Assembly: GCA_933822405.4 (NCBI GenBank)
Contig: CAKOGP040000001.1
Span: forward strand, 133,083 to 197,082
Origin: Cylindrotheca closterium
Taxonomy: Eukaryota; Bacillariophyta; Bacillariophyceae; Bacillariales; Bacillariaceae
DNA: 64,000 nt
Direction of reading: 5' to 3'
Made by a program: the position numbers and the translations under genes. The notes below the pieces were generated by a model that was not told the DNA's origin, did not search any database, and worked only from the letters and a program-made list of their open reading frames with translations. Positions 47,932-60,892 of the stretch are shown piece by piece (position 1 is the first letter of the stretch; each line of letters starts with the position of its first letter).

Positions 47932-49022
47932 GTTGGTTGTAGATAAAAAAAGCAAGTAGTAGCTGTGCTGTCAACAATGAGAATTGTGATATCTGAGTTG
48001 TGCACCGTTCGTATCTTCTATTGGAGAAGAATCCGTCGTTTGACGCAGTTTTCAGTACGAAAGGAGTTCGCATGCGTGCTGATGACACACGTACGTGTAC
48101 ACTACGTGTAGGTGTATTTTAAAATATTACGTATGGATGAACGAACCAGATGTTTCGCTTCAAAACCAGACGTGTCCGTTTCGTCAAAAGATTTTTATTG
48201 GAGGGAAGATTCGATGACGACTTCTCATCAGAACATGACCCCACGAATGATTGATTCCGTCGTCGACAAGCTCAACAAGGCATCATAGGGAGCCTAAAGC
48301 GACATGATCAAAACAAACATAAATCGTGGGATGACAGAACATCAGAATCTTGCAATGCATCAATGAATGAATGAAATAATGATGCGGGGGTTGAAAGCCA
48401 GGAATGACGAGCGAATTAGTACAAGAAGATACGACGAAATGACAGAAATCGTTAATGACGATGATTCTGTTTCCAATTTTCCACAGAGGACGCCATTAAT
48501 GGAACACAGGACAGCTATCCATCTTCTATTTGAAGGTACCAACCGGAAAACAAGCTCATTGCATGGGGTGGATTCCCAAAGATTTCTTCAACCAAACAGC
48601 CAACGCGGTTGATGACAGTTCTTTTGTCATTTCCGGAAAAATACAAATTGTTGCCCCAGAGAGGGCAGCAAGAATGTATAATAACGCCAATATTCCAGTT
48701 CCCGACACAAAATTTACTACCTATTCCGTGAACGACAGAAAAATCGTGTGGAAAATAGCATGAGTCCACAAAGATTCACCACGAGATTCAATGCTTCGTG
48801 ACACTTGCTGGGACTTCCCAACGACACCGTCCAAACTCGAGATCAAAGAATCATCGTCCACAAAGATTCCGCAAAAAATGAAGTTGCATGAATCTTCCCA
48901 CCACAAACTCTCAATCTGACGATCCAAGAAAGATACGTATATCTTGGAAACGGACCGTCGTCATAAAATTAAAACTAACGTTGCCTCGTCAACTCAAGGT
49001 TTGTTGTCATTTTAATAAAAAA
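47932..49022. other. Intergenic region of about 1.1 kb
   Basis: Contains the TPI promoter and the glycerophosphodiesterase promoter. A small plus-strand open frame, 48530-48763, is listed separately. Otherwise only short overlapping frames. Confidence 0.5.
48530..48763 (+). other. Orphan open frame, possible gene fragment
   Basis: 77 codons starting at a TTG; no ATG begins it. The translation has a natural-looking beta-rich ending (SFVISGKIQIVAPE, TKFTTYSVNDRKIVW). No family recognised. It may be a decayed exon or chance. Confidence 0.2.
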
Positions 49023-50459
49023 ATGAAGTGCATTTGGTTGTTCGCCCTTGCAACCTTTGAGGTCATTGTTGCCCAGCCACAAGTGCAACTTGGATCACGT
49101 CCATTCTACTTGATCAATGAAATGTCCGATTCCCAACTAAAGACTGACCTTGGTAAGCTACTTTTAATGATTTTTTACCTCGTTGTTGGAATCAATCAAT
49201 TCAATTAATCAATCATCTCATACTCATTTCCGTGCCTCCCAGAAAACTGCGCCACCAATACAGAAAAATACGAAGTATCTGACTGGTCCATCGGACACAG
49301 AGGTGCTTGTATGCAATTCCCAGAACACACCCTCGAGTCCTACAGTGCTGCCCTCTCTCAAGGTGCCGGTATCGTCGAGTGCGATGTCACATTCACCAAG
49401 GATAAAGAACTTGTCTGCCGTCACGCCCAGTGTGATCTACACACCACCACCGATGTTGTCACTCGCCCTGACATGAACGCCAAGTGTACCACTCCGTGGG
49501 CTCCTGGTGTCGCCCCCAAGTGCTGTACCAGCGATTTCACTTTGGCAGAGATCCAAACTCTTTGTGCCAAGATGGATGCCTCTGTTGCTGATGCTACCAC
49601 TGCCGAGGGGTACATTGGAGGTACTGCCGACTGGCGTACTACTCTCTACTCTGGAGAATGTCCCAAGGTTCCCACTCACGCCGAGTCCATTGCCCTTATT
49701 GATGCTGCCGACGCATACTTTACTCCCGAGCTCAAGACTCCTGAAGTCGAGATGCCCTTTGATGGTCTTACTCAAGAAATGTACGCCCAAATGATGGTCG
49801 ATGAGTATGTTGCTGCTGGAGTTCCAGCCGAAAAGGTCTGGGTCCAGTCCTTCCTCTGGGACGATGTCGTCTATTGGATCAACAACGCCTCTGACTTTGG
49901 TGCCCAAGCCGTAGCCTTGGAGGATACTTATGAGGCCTATGACTTCAATATGACACAGTTGGATGCTCACTTTAAATCCATTGTCGATGCTGGAGCCAAC
50001 TACCTTGCTCCTCCAATGTGGATGCTTGTGGACAATGTTGATGGTGCATTCGCCTCCAGCGACTATATCAAGTACGCCAAAGATAAGGATTTCAAGATCA
50101 TCACCTGGACCTTGGAGCGCTCTGGACCACTATCTTCTGGAGGCGGCTGGTACTTCCAAAGTGTAAACGGTGAAAAGGACGGTGACCAAAGTTTGATCCT
50201 TGGTGATGGTCAAGTATTCGAATTCCTTCACGCTTTGAACACGGAAATTGGTATCGTTGGGATGTTCAGTGACTGGCCTGCTACCACCACATTCTATGCC
50301 AATTGCATGAATCTGGGCTTGCGTGGAGATACTGATGGAGGTGGTGACAACGAAGAAGGAAGTGGCAATAATGAAGAAAGTGGCAGTGCCGCGAATGGAG
50401 TCAGCCACCGAAGCTTCGTCTTCCTTGTCTTTGCCCTTGTTGCTCTCCTATTCACCTAA
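49023..50459 (+). CDS. Secreted, probably GPI-anchored glycerophosphodiester phosphodiesterase
   Basis: Exon 1 is 49023-49152, intron 49153-49242, exon 2 49243-50459; 448 residues. The N-terminus MKCIWLFALATFEVIVAQ is a classic signal peptide. The GDPD TIM-barrel starts with DWSIGHRGACMQFPEHTLES, carrying the catalytic HRG and the Glu of PEHT; ECDVTFTKD gives the metal-binding E-x-D, and LVCRHAQCDLHTTTD supplies the second His. The end of the barrel is IITWTLERSGPL. Multiple cysteines fit an extracellular enzyme. The C-terminus has small residues, then a hydrophobic tail FVFLVFALVALLF with no cytosolic end, the pattern of a GPI-anchor signal. GDPDs cleave glycerophosphodiesters to glycerol-3-phosphate, a phosphate-scavenging step; induction by low phosphate is inferred, not seen. 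Confidence 0.85.
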
Positions 50460-50681
50460 ATGAATGTCATCTGGAATTCCTGATATCTACTTGTAGTATC
50501 TTCCTCAGTGTTGTGAAATGTAATAAAATCTGTTTGCCGAGTGAATGAATAAAATGAAGTCCGTTGGATTTGGTAATTTTTGCATATCTCGTACCGTTTG
50601 AAAACGATCGATGGGAGCTTGAGTCTAATTGCAGGAGCAGATGACATTCATTCAAACTCTATTGAATTATAAAAAAGTAGC
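50460..50681. other. Convergent intergenic region
   Basis: 222 bp between converging stop codons; nothing seen. Confidence 0.45.
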
Positions 50682-52199
50682 TCATTGCTTGCTCACCCAT
50701 TCCTCAAGTTCAGCAATCTTGACACTTTCTTGTTCACTAGCCTCCAAATTCTTGATTGCAACTTCTCCGTTTTCAAATTCTTGGCTGCCAATGATAGCAC
50801 AGTACTTGGCTCCAATGCGATTGGCGTGTTTCATGACCCATTTTGTCTTCTTGGGTTCCAAAATCAAGTCTACCTTTTGTCCAGCAGCCCGCAATTTGCT
50901 GGCGACATCCAAGGATGCCTTGTACAAATCTTCGTTCATTGCAAAGACCACAGTGTCCACTCCAGAGGCTTCAAAAGATGGAAGAAGGTCTCGATCCTTC
51001 AACAATTCAACAATGACGGCATCTCCAAATCCGAATCCAGCAGCTGGGGTTGGATCGCCACCAAAGGTCTCCAATAGCTTGTCGTATCTGCCTCCACCAG
51101 CAATCGCACGCAAGACCCCTTTTCGGTCAAAGGCTTCAAAGACGACCCCAGTGTAGTAGGCAAGACCACGAACAACAGAGGCATCGAAGATGATCCAATC
51201 TTCAATGCCATATCCTTCGCATAGTGATATCAATTTTTTGATTTGCTGCACGGCAGGAGATTCTTCGCCCAAGATTTCTTGAATTGCCTCCACCGAATTG
51301 ACCGTCAAGACTCCAGTCAATCGTTCCACGACAGATCGATCCAATCCAAGTTCTTCCAGATCTCCTTGAATGGCATCCAATGGAACCTTTTCCAATTTGT
51401 CCACCAAAACACAAGTAGCCGCAAATTTTTCTTCTGGAATTCCCAACTCGGTCAAAATCTCACCAATCACCATTCGCGAGTTGACCTTGATGCCCACATC
51501 CTCACTCGTCAATCCAACTTTTTTGAAAAATGTCACCATGGCACTCAGCAATTCTGCGTCCGCCTCTTCACCGGCAACTCCCCAGACGTCCATATTCCAT
51601 TGGAAATGTTCTCTTCGACGTCCCCGCGTCATGCGCTCGTACCGCCAGCATTGCGGAATGGAGAACCATTTGAGTGGGAGTGGCAAACCGCCCTTTTTGG
51701 CCATGACCATCCGGGCCAAACTGGGTGTCATTTCCGGTCTCAAGGCGACCGCTCGATCACCCTTGTCGACAAAGTTGTACAATTGTTGTGTGACTTCTTC
51801 TCCAGCCTTGCGGGTGTAGAGTGCTTCGGACTCTAGAACGGGAGCATCGTATTCCGAAAATCCATAACCAGCTGCAACGGATCGCCATTGATCAAAGAGC
51901 CAGGTTCTGAGACGCATTTCTTCGGGATAAAAGTCGCGGGTTCCCTTGGGTGGGTTGGTGTCCATTTTGACTTTGGGTTGTTTTGGTTGACTGCTGGTGT
52001 CAGCTGAAGTCTTGGCCAAAACGTCCTTGTCTTGGACCGCGTTGGAAACCCGACCACCACCACCACCACTTGCAGCAAGGGCACTACTTTGCGAATAAGA
52101 TGCTACTACACGCATATTGTTGGATGAAAAGGCGACGGCGGTTCGTTTGCCGATTTGAGATAACGTCAGAAAGAGCATCGTGATGGATGTTAGCTGCAT
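50682..52199 (-). CDS. HisRS: Histidyl-tRNA synthetase, plastid-targeted type
   Basis: Single exon, 505 residues from the ATG at 52197-52199; a longer frame to 52274 begins with TTG. The N-terminus MQLTSITMLFLTLSQIGKRTAVAF then SSNN is a signal peptide with an ASAFAP-type site (AVAF), so plastid import is likely, with possible mitochondrial dual targeting. Class II synthetase motifs are all present: motif 1 KGTRDFYPEEMRLRTWLFDQ, motif 2 KWFSIPQCWRYERMTRGRRR with HFQWNMDVWG, the His-specific GLAYYTGVVFEAF and AGGGRYDKL, and motif 3 GFGFGDAVI. An anticodon-binding domain ends the protein (about residues 410-505). It charges tRNA-His. The sequence appears closer to bacterial-type organellar HisRS than to the cytosolic eukaryotic one. 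Confidence 0.92.
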   Translation of the reverse strand: MQLTSITMLFLTLSQIGKRTAVAFSSNNMRVVASYSQSSALAASGGGGGRVSNAVQDKDVLAKTSADTSSQPKQPKVKMDTNPPKGTRDFYPEEMRLRTWLFDQWRSVAAGYGFSEYDAPVLESEALYTRKAGEEVTQQLYNFVDKGDRAVALRPEMTPSLARMVMAKKGGLPLPLKWFSIPQCWRYERMTRGRRREHFQWNMDVWGVAGEEADAELLSAMVTFFKKVGLTSEDVGIKVNSRMVIGEILTELGIPEEKFAATCVLVDKLEKVPLDAIQGDLEELGLDRSVVERLTGVLTVNSVEAIQEILGEESPAVQQIKKLISLCEGYGIEDWIIFDASVVRGLAYYTGVVFEAFDRKGVLRAIAGGGRYDKLLETFGGDPTPAAGFGFGDAVIVELLKDRDLLPSFEASGVDTVVFAMNEDLYKASLDVASKLRAAGQKVDLILEPKKTKWVMKHANRIGAKYCAIIGSQEFENGEVAIKNLEASEQESVKIAELEEWVSKQ

Positions 52200-52763
52200 A
52201 GTAGTAGTATAGTAGTAATAGCAGTAGTATTTGTCTTTTTGTTGCCTTGTTACTGATCTTGATCTTTTATTCAAGATGTGAGTCTGATTGAGAGAGTTGA
52301 GGTTTTACTCTTGCTCAATGCACACGGTAGAAGAATCCAAAAAGGTGGATGACGGTGATGTTTTTCTGAAGTTAGTTGAGTTGGTTTCGACGTGTTCCTC
52401 TATCATGCTCTGTCAGTCGATCCAAAATCTGCTTCCATCCGTATAGAAGTACAGACTATCATTATCACATACGTACGTCATGCAGGCTCTCAAAGACGCT
52501 TCGCATCGGCGGCTCAAGGCCAGATGGTCAGAAACGGCATTTTGTGTTCTGGTTGGTCAAATGGAGAAGGACGACGACGAAACAAAATCTTTCTTCGACC
52601 GACGGTTGTGTGAGAAAAAGCGTAAAACGACGACGACCAAGTCATTTTGTTTCGTGGGAACTTGAAAAACTTCACACCTTCACACCTTCACACCTTCACA
52701 CATACTCTTGATCATCATCATCTACTACAATACAACCAACAGTACAGTATTGAACAATTAAAC
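52200..52763. promoter_or_regulatory. Divergent promoter of HisRS and GPI
   Basis: 564 bp between the two start codons. A CACACCTT repeat of about 3.5 units at 52672-52704 lies in the presumed GPI 5' untranslated region. A TAG/TAC-rich tract adjoins the HisRS start. No gene seen. Confidence 0.45.
52672..52704. repeat. CACACCTT tandem microsatellite upstream of GPI
   Basis: Three to four head-to-tail CACACCTT units about 60-90 bp before the GPI start codon. Confidence 0.7.
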
Positions 52764-54546
<1,783 letters not shown>

Positions 54547-54735
54547 ATTTGTTGTATTGAGATTTGTTGGAGAAGGAATGGACTAATCTTGCTGTCCATT
54601 TGTGCTACATATCACACCATTTGATACCATCGCCAGCTAACTTCTTATTTTCCTACGTCAAAGCAATAAGTGAACATTTTATTCGTGCTAGTCGATTTTT
54701 CTCAAAAAATCATCGAAAAATCCAACTACAACAAC

Positions 54736-55620
54736 ATGTTGACACCCTCTAATGTCGTCCTTCACCGTTGGCTCTTATTCGTATCCTTGCTCCTCATAGT
54801 AGTAGTAATCACTTCTGCAGATTCGCCGAGAAATTCGGATGTGACAAGACGGGCAATCCTAGACATCATTCATGACATCACTTGTTGGAAGCAGGAATAT
54901 GAAACATGTGGCAATGATGCAGAACGACCCTTTGTGACGCTGACTTTTGCACAGAGTTTGGACGGGAAAATCGCGCTCTATCTCGATGACTCTTGTACTC
55001 GGACGTCTTCAAATTTTCCTATTAGTGGGAAAGAATCGCTGTTGATGACGCATGCTCTGAGATCCATTCATGATGCCATCCTGGTGGGAGGGAAAACACT
55101 GTCGATTGACAATCCCAGGTTATCGAATCGGCTTTGGGAATGTGATGGCGATGATGATAGTGATGATTCAATACACCACCAACCTAGACCAATCGTTCTG
55201 GATACGCACTTGAGACACCTTGATAGACTTGGGCATTCTCGACGAGCACAAGATTTGATTGTCTGTTGCTCGCAAGAAGCAGCTGAACGGCACTCGGGTG
55301 ATAAGGTATCTGATATCGTGCTGCTGCCGGTGTCACTAGATGGCCAAGGTAGGGTCGATATACATTCAGTCTTGATCAAGCTGCGAGAAGAGTTTGGAAT
55401 TCAAAGTGTTTTGGTGGAAGGGGGATCCGCAATTCTTTCGGCGTTTTGGGCAAAATCGTTATGTGACTGTCTTTGTGTGACAGTGTCACCAAAGCTTCTA
55501 GGGCAAAGGGGGGTGCCGAGTATAATCAGCTCTGTGGCATCGAATCACAACTTGAATCGACCACGATGGTTTCAGCTCGGTTCAGATTGTGTTCTACTAA
55601 GCGACTGGACGAAAAGCTAG
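54736..55620 (+). CDS. RibD C-terminal-type reductase (riboflavin pathway), membrane/targeted N-terminus
   Basis: Single exon, 294 residues from the ATG at 54736; the frame is open about 66 nt further upstream without an ATG. An N-terminal basic-hydrophobic segment (HRWLLFVSLLLIVVVITSA) acts as a signal peptide or anchor. The reductase fold follows: PFVTLTFAQSLDGKIAL, SGKESLLMTHALRSIHDAIL, VGGKTLSIDNPRLSNR, PIVLDTHLR, SVLVEGGSAILSAFW, SPKLLGQRGVP. This matches the NADPH-dependent diaminopyrimidine reductase step of riboflavin synthesis (RibD C-terminal half or fungal Rib7). The deaminase half is absent, so it works alone or with a separate deaminase. Plastid location is likely but unproven because no clear ASAFAP motif is visible. 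Confidence 0.8.
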   Translation: MLTPSNVVLHRWLLFVSLLLIVVVITSADSPRNSDVTRRAILDIIHDITCWKQEYETCGNDAERPFVTLTFAQSLDGKIALYLDDSCTRTSSNFPISGKESLLMTHALRSIHDAILVGGKTLSIDNPRLSNRLWECDGDDDSDDSIHHQPRPIVLDTHLRHLDRLGHSRRAQDLIVCCSQEAAERHSGDKVSDIVLLPVSLDGQGRVDIHSVLIKLREEFGIQSVLVEGGSAILSAFWAKSLCDCLCVTVSPKLLGQRGVPSIISSVASNHNLNRPRWFQLGSDCVLLSDWTKS

Positions 55621-55776
55621 CATGTATTTTGCATTTGTGTATTTACTAGATCTTTGAATTGTGCACTTGATGTTTTTTAAATACTGCTCGATATTATTTA
55701 GTGAGATAATATGGTGTGAAATTGCTTCATTTTAACGAAGGCCGATGGACCCCATGACATGAAAAAGACAAATTTA

Positions 55777-57718
55777 TTACTTTCGGAGAGATCCAGTACT
55801 CTTTTTCAACAAGGCCTTCCCCTTCTTTCTGTCTCTCCAGTCTGCAAAGCTGCCAGCAAAATCGTCGTCGCCCTTCTTGGGAGAGGAGGAAGATTTCTTC
55901 GGCGACTTTTCTGGTGAGTCGGTTGGTTTTTTCTCTTCTTCCTTAGACTTTTCGTCGCTACTACTGGACGACTCCTTTTCGCTTGGCTTTGGTTCACTTG
56001 GCTTCGATTTCTTGGATTTTGGTTCTTCGCCGGGGCTGCTTTTTTCCTTGGGTTCTTTTGGTTCCTTAGGCGACTTGGGCTCTTTGGATTCCTTAGGCTT
56101 GCTTGATTCTTTACCTTTAGCTGGTTCTTTGGTTTTCTCCTTATCTTTCTTCTCCTTGGTTTTCTCCTTCTTTTCTTTCTTGTCTTTCTTTTCCTTCTTT
56201 TCTTCATCACTGGAACCAGAGCCAGCGGCAGATTCTTCGGCTGCTGGAGCGGGCATCAAATGAATTTGGTCAAGAGGAATTTCAAACTCACTAACAGTGA
56301 GAACCTCATTCAACCAAGCAGACAAGTGCCTTGGGTCTTTGGAGCGAGGGCGTCTGACAAGAAGCTCTGTCCAGAGCTTTCGGCGCTTAGCACTGATGCT
56401 TCGTAGTCCTTGAGAGCCTTCCCCTTCAGTGGCTCCGACGGGGGGAGCATCTTCAGCACCATCTGCATCAGTGATCACTTCAGTGGCCTTGTATTCATCA
56501 CTTGGCTTCTTGCGCTTCTTGTCGTTCGAGTCCAAGAACTGGCTGGTAGCAGTGGACGTTAGCAGATCGAGAGCCTGAGGTGGCTTTGGCTTGTCTGCTT
56601 CCTTTGAGACTGGCAAGCATTGCAGTGGTGCCGCAGCCATTGGCTCGTCTGCATCGACGCCCTTCTTGTTGCTAGCACCAGTGGAGTCACTTTGATTTCC
56701 ATCATCCTCTGGGACCTTGCCATCCTTTAGCTTGGACATTCCATGGTCGTGCCGGCGGCAAAAGTTTCGTTTAGCAACAGGAGCCATACAATAGGCACAG
56801 TAGCGAAACTTGACACCTCCATTGCGGCAGGCGAAGTAGGAGCACACCAAGTCTTCCCCGTGCTTGGCATCTTCGGAAATCACAAAGTAGGCAGTCTGAC
56901 GTAAGGTGGGTAAAGTGTTAGAGTGAGTTAGTTTGCTTGCGATTCAAGCTGCGCAAAGTGCATCATAGCGAGTGCATTGTACATACCTTGAAGTTGTGAT
57001 CCATGGGCATTCCACGAGCTCGACAGGGGACAATGACTGTACCAGGTGTCTTTCGGAGGTCTTCCTTTGACTTCTCGGTTGGCACAGGTGCTGGAGGGGC
57101 AACGGAAGGCACTCTCTCGACATCAGAAGAAGTGCTTCTGATGCTGTCTTGACTGAGCTCAGCAGCTGAGGGTGCTCCCTCTGGGCGAGCACCAGATCCT
57201 CCCCCGAGATTGGCAAGAGCGTTCAGCTGCTGCCGACGTCTCTCGACTTCTTCAAACCGATTGAGTTCGAACTGTTGCAGGCGGTCCATGCCGCCACCCA
57301 TGCTGCCGCCCATGCTGCCACCCATGCCTTGACCTCCGCCAACACCGAGCTCGCGCAAGGCTGCAGCACGGGCATAGAGAGCTTCTTGCTCTTGCATTCC
57401 CATACCTCCCATACCGGCAAGTGCCGACAGCTGGTGTTGCTGTTGAAAGGATTGTTGCTGCTGGAGTGCAGCCAGAGCATTGCCAAGCTGATGCTGACGT
57501 TGTTGCTGCATGAGAGCTTCAGCCCGCAAGGCAGATGCTCGCTGAAGGATCTGCTCTTCAATCGCGGAATCGGTTAGTCCGAGCCGCCCAGCTCCTCCCA
57601 TTCCTTGCAAGCCACCCATGAATCCACCACCGCCTTGTCCGGCGGCGTTCAACAGATAGGCGAGTTGAGCTTCCTGCTGGGCTTGGCTTGAGGCATCGCC
57701 TCCTTGTTGTCCGTTCAT
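55777..57718 (-). CDS. Gln-rich then Lys/Ser-rich regulatory protein with cysteine-cluster domain
   Basis: Exon 1 is 56987-57718, intron 56896-56986, exon 2 55777-56895; 616 residues. Residues 1-190 are Gln/Gly/Met/Ala-rich. The central domain crosses the splice site: CRARGMPMDHNFK then TAYFVISEDAKHGEDLVC, followed by CSYFACRNGGVKFRYCAYC and NFCRRHDHG, a Cys/His cluster likely to bind zinc. I recall similar blocks in several diatom Gln-rich proteins. The C-terminal third alternates Lys, Glu, Ser and Pro (KEKKEK, SKPKESKEPK) and is probably disordered and phosphorylated. A nuclear regulatory role is inferred by analogy with the KIX protein at the start of the window. No known domain name could be assigned. 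Confidence 0.7.
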
Positions 57719-59947
57719 CTTACAGTGATTGATTGATTCAAACAGCAACCGTGGTGGCACTGGAGTGTGTGTGTGTGTGGGGGGGGGGGATGTGTGTTTG
57801 TGATTTTTAGAAAGTTGAAAGTTCGGGCACTGAGTGTCGGTTGAATGCAAAACATGAAAAAAAAACTCCGACACGTACATTGTGTGTACAATGTGTACTG
57901 CTAGGGACCTGGAAATCGTGGAGGCACTGATCATGCCAAAGTAGGAAATTCTACTTAAGGAAGCTAGAGACATACGTATGCTTCTGCGATCGTAAAAATC
58001 TTGATTTTGATCTTTGTGGTGCAGTCTGTGAGTGCTGTCGCGCTGATTGTGGAGTTTGTCACAGAAGAACCTTGACATTCAGGCCAGCTGCACGGAATTA
58101 CATAACAAAAATGTCTGGTCAGAATAGCCAACGACAAACAAGAATTCGAAACAAAACTTTGCGGGTTGGCCGGTGTGGAAGCAGGCGGCATCCTTCTTGA
58201 AGACAACCCGAGATCGCAGATTTGTGAAAAGAAGATTGACTGATCGAGTGAGGCAGTCCCTCATCACTCGAGGCAAGAAGTAGTAATTTCCAATGATCTA
58301 ATTTGGCATTCAAAGATTTGCAAGTTTGATTTCAGAGAGATACTTTGCCTACTACAAGCATTCTCTAGCAACATACTCCATGGTGTGTTTGAGGCTCACT
58401 TGTCAAAGTTCGCGTCTCGCTTTAGGTCCGAAGGTTTGGGAATTTCGTGCTTCGCCTCAAAGTGATTGGGCACGATTCCAGAATTATCATTTGGACCACG
58501 AAAAAGAACAAAGGCCTTCGGGCGAACATGAAACGAGTCAATAAGTATTTGAAAACTTACAATATGCTGCGTACGCAAAGGCTTAAATGCGTTCACAACC
58601 GTGTCTTTGACGAACGAATCAATAATCACTGGTGACCAATTGGAAGTCCTAAGTGCCTTTTTGGCCATTATGTAACAACCCAGAAAGCGGAAGATTTTCG
58701 CCTTTTTCGATTTGTTTTCGCATATTTTTTTGATATTTTTTTATAATTGTTTTAGAGAACAGAACGCGTTTCTAATTATCAACAACGAACAGAACAAATT
58801 CTGGCTCTGGTCAAGGAGAAACGTCATCACTTTTCACAAAGTTCAATGTTCAAGGAGTCTGAGCCGAAGTACACGTACTGGTACCTGGTCTGTACCCGTA
58901 GGCAACAAGAACAGTGGTGAGCGCCAATTCATTACAGTATTCCCTACTGTGCCGTACAAGTATGGCGGATATGATCCCAGAGTATTTGATTCCTAACCCG
59001 ATCCTGATGACCAGTCTATCGTAATAACAGGCACCAGGGTAGCTACGGTTGTAGAGGAAGCAACACAATCAATCATCACATGTACCGGTATGTTGTAATA
59101 CGGTACTAACTTTTTTATACACGCATTGTGCTCGGAAGGCCACAAAACTTCTAGACAAAGATTGTTATGATCGTGGGATCACTCTGGGTTCGGATTGTTA
59201 TTGGCAACGAATTTCAAAGTTCCAGCAAGAGACACAAAATTCGACACAATAAATACTGGAGCGTCAACCGCCAAGTTCGCGATCAAACTGGAAACTACCC
59301 GGTGGCACCAGCCAGTGGAGTACCGGTACAAGTAACGCGTTATTTGGAGCTAACATAGTCTGTCGAATGAATCAAATGTCCATGCATCTCTTGGTCCATG
59401 TACGGGTGTACGAGTACGCTAGAAGTGAAGAGATGCCAATGATGACGATGATTGACCCAAAACCAATAGTATCAAAATTTACAGTAACACTATCAGGTAT
59501 GGCTCTATCATAAGCCTACTAACGAATCATCTATTTTGGTTTGCATCCTCTATTATTTAGAGTCCACTATCTATTATAATATGTTTTATCATTGTTTCCT
59601 TGGAACTAGGACTACCAGTCAGCAATTGCGATTAAATAGTAGTAGTTTTATACTTTTAATATTGAATCGTCAATGCGGATGATTTTCCATGTTACAAGCA
59701 AATGCGGTATCTTGGATGGCTAGTCCCGAAGGCAATCTCCAAGAATCTGTGGCCCTGCGTCATGATGGTATCATTTCATCGATCACTGTCCTAGAGTGGT
59801 TGTTGAATCGGTGACCCCCATATATTTTGGGAAAGGATCTATTGTAGCCGCTTCACCCTCGAGAACCGACACCACCTTTTTGTTGCAAGTAGATTATAAT
59901 ATCTAGTAGGATTGGATATTATACTACCAGTAATATTATAGTTACTA
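57719..59947. other. Gene-poor region of about 2.2 kb
   Basis: It holds the promoter of the preceding minus-strand gene, with a (GT)n tract followed by a run of G at about 57765-57790, and several GGTAC/TACCGGTA elements (58874-58900, 59082-59091, 59320-59330). Open frames are short and lack recognisable domains. No RNA gene recognised. Confidence 0.5.
57765..57790. repeat. GT/G microsatellite
   Basis: A (TG)n run passing into ten or so consecutive G, about 50-70 bp upstream of the start codon of the minus-strand gene ending at 57718. Length polymorphism is likely. Confidence 0.8.
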
Positions 59948-60892
59948 TTACGCCGCCACAATCCGTATTCGTTGAAAGTCGTCCACTGTATGGCTCTGTG
60001 TAACATCGTTTGGATTGTACTGTTTCAATGTTCCCTTGGCCGCCACTTGTTTCAAGCGTTTGGCAAACAATCGTGCCGCATGGCACTGATTCCTGGTCGT
60101 CTCGTCGTCCGAACCAATTAAGCTGGCTTCCAGTTGCGTCAAGACTCGTTTGGCCTCTCCAAACCGCCCCGCATAAATCAGATTGTAGGCTTCGTTCACG
60201 GTGCATTGTCGGACCATTCCAATATGACCCAACTTGTATGCCAACGCTCGTTGTTGTCTCGCAAGGACTAGAGAAATGGAAAGGTGCTTGCAAAAAAAGT
60301 AGCCGCCACCCAGTGTGCTTAAAACGGCACTCAAAGTCTGCAGCTTGAGCATTCTGTGTTCTGTTCGGAGGACCACGGACAAAAAGGTTGCATCAGGACT
60401 TTGGTTGCTAGTTGGAGGGACAAGCACCAGGGTGAAGGACGGCAGAGAGCGGGAGAGTAATCGTCGAAAACGAAATCCTGGATGAGGATTGTCCTCTTGT
60501 TGCGATGATTGCGATGATTGGACGACGTTCTTGTCGGATTCTCCTTTTTTATCGTCATCATCCTGCTCTCCTTTTTCTATCGACGTCGTTTCATCACTTG
60601 ATGATAGTATTTTACTTCTTGTTGTTTTGGAGGATAGTTGCAGCAATCGCAAGAGTTTGGCCACAGTTTTGGGTGACGATCGCAGTAATATGGGCGCCAA
60701 CTCGTGCCAAACAATTCCAGCTTTTGTCACCGTCAAGAAAAGTGCATCGGAAGGCGGTATGGAAGAGACGTTATCGGGTATCAGAAAGGTTATTTGGTTT
60801 TTCGTCATTGTCTTGTGTGTAAATAATGTGTGGTTGATTGGTTCTTGCTTCGAGGTCTGTCTTTGTGGTTTCATTCTATCAGCATGTCTCAT
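59948..60892 (-). CDS. Conserved protein of unknown function (helical C-terminal domain)
   Basis: Single exon, 314 residues from 60890-60892; an ATG at 60806-60808 would give 286 and begins right before the first conserved-looking strand (NQITFLIPDN). Residues about 95-140 are Ser/Asp/Lys-rich. The C-terminal half is a folded helical region: LKLQTLSAVLSTLGGGYFFC, LVLARQQRALAYKLGHIG, CTVNEAYNLIYAGRFGEAKR. I recall a small eukaryotic family with this GGGYF and CTVNEAYN pattern (an uncharacterised DUF), but cannot name it with certainty. The middle helix could be a membrane segment or a TPR-like pair. Head-to-head with the cyclin gene, 191 bp away. Confidence 0.65.
   Translation of the reverse strand: MRHADRMKPQRQTSKQEPINHTLFTHKTMTKNQITFLIPDNVSSIPPSDALFLTVTKAGIVWHELAPILLRSSPKTVAKLLRLLQLSSKTTRSKILSSSDETTSIEKGEQDDDDKKGESDKNVVQSSQSSQQEDNPHPGFRFRRLLSRSLPSFTLVLVPPTSNQSPDATFLSVVLRTEHRMLKLQTLSAVLSTLGGGYFFCKHLSISLVLARQQRALAYKLGHIGMVRQCTVNEAYNLIYAGRFGEAKRVLTQLEASLIGSDDETTRNQCHAARLFAKRLKQVAAKGTLKQYNPNDVTQSHTVDDFQRIRIVAA

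Noticed and set aside
58712..59358. Short plus-strand frames in the 57.7-59.9 kb gene-poor region
   Set aside because: No domain, no consistent start and Arg/Ser-rich translations typical of non-coding DNA.
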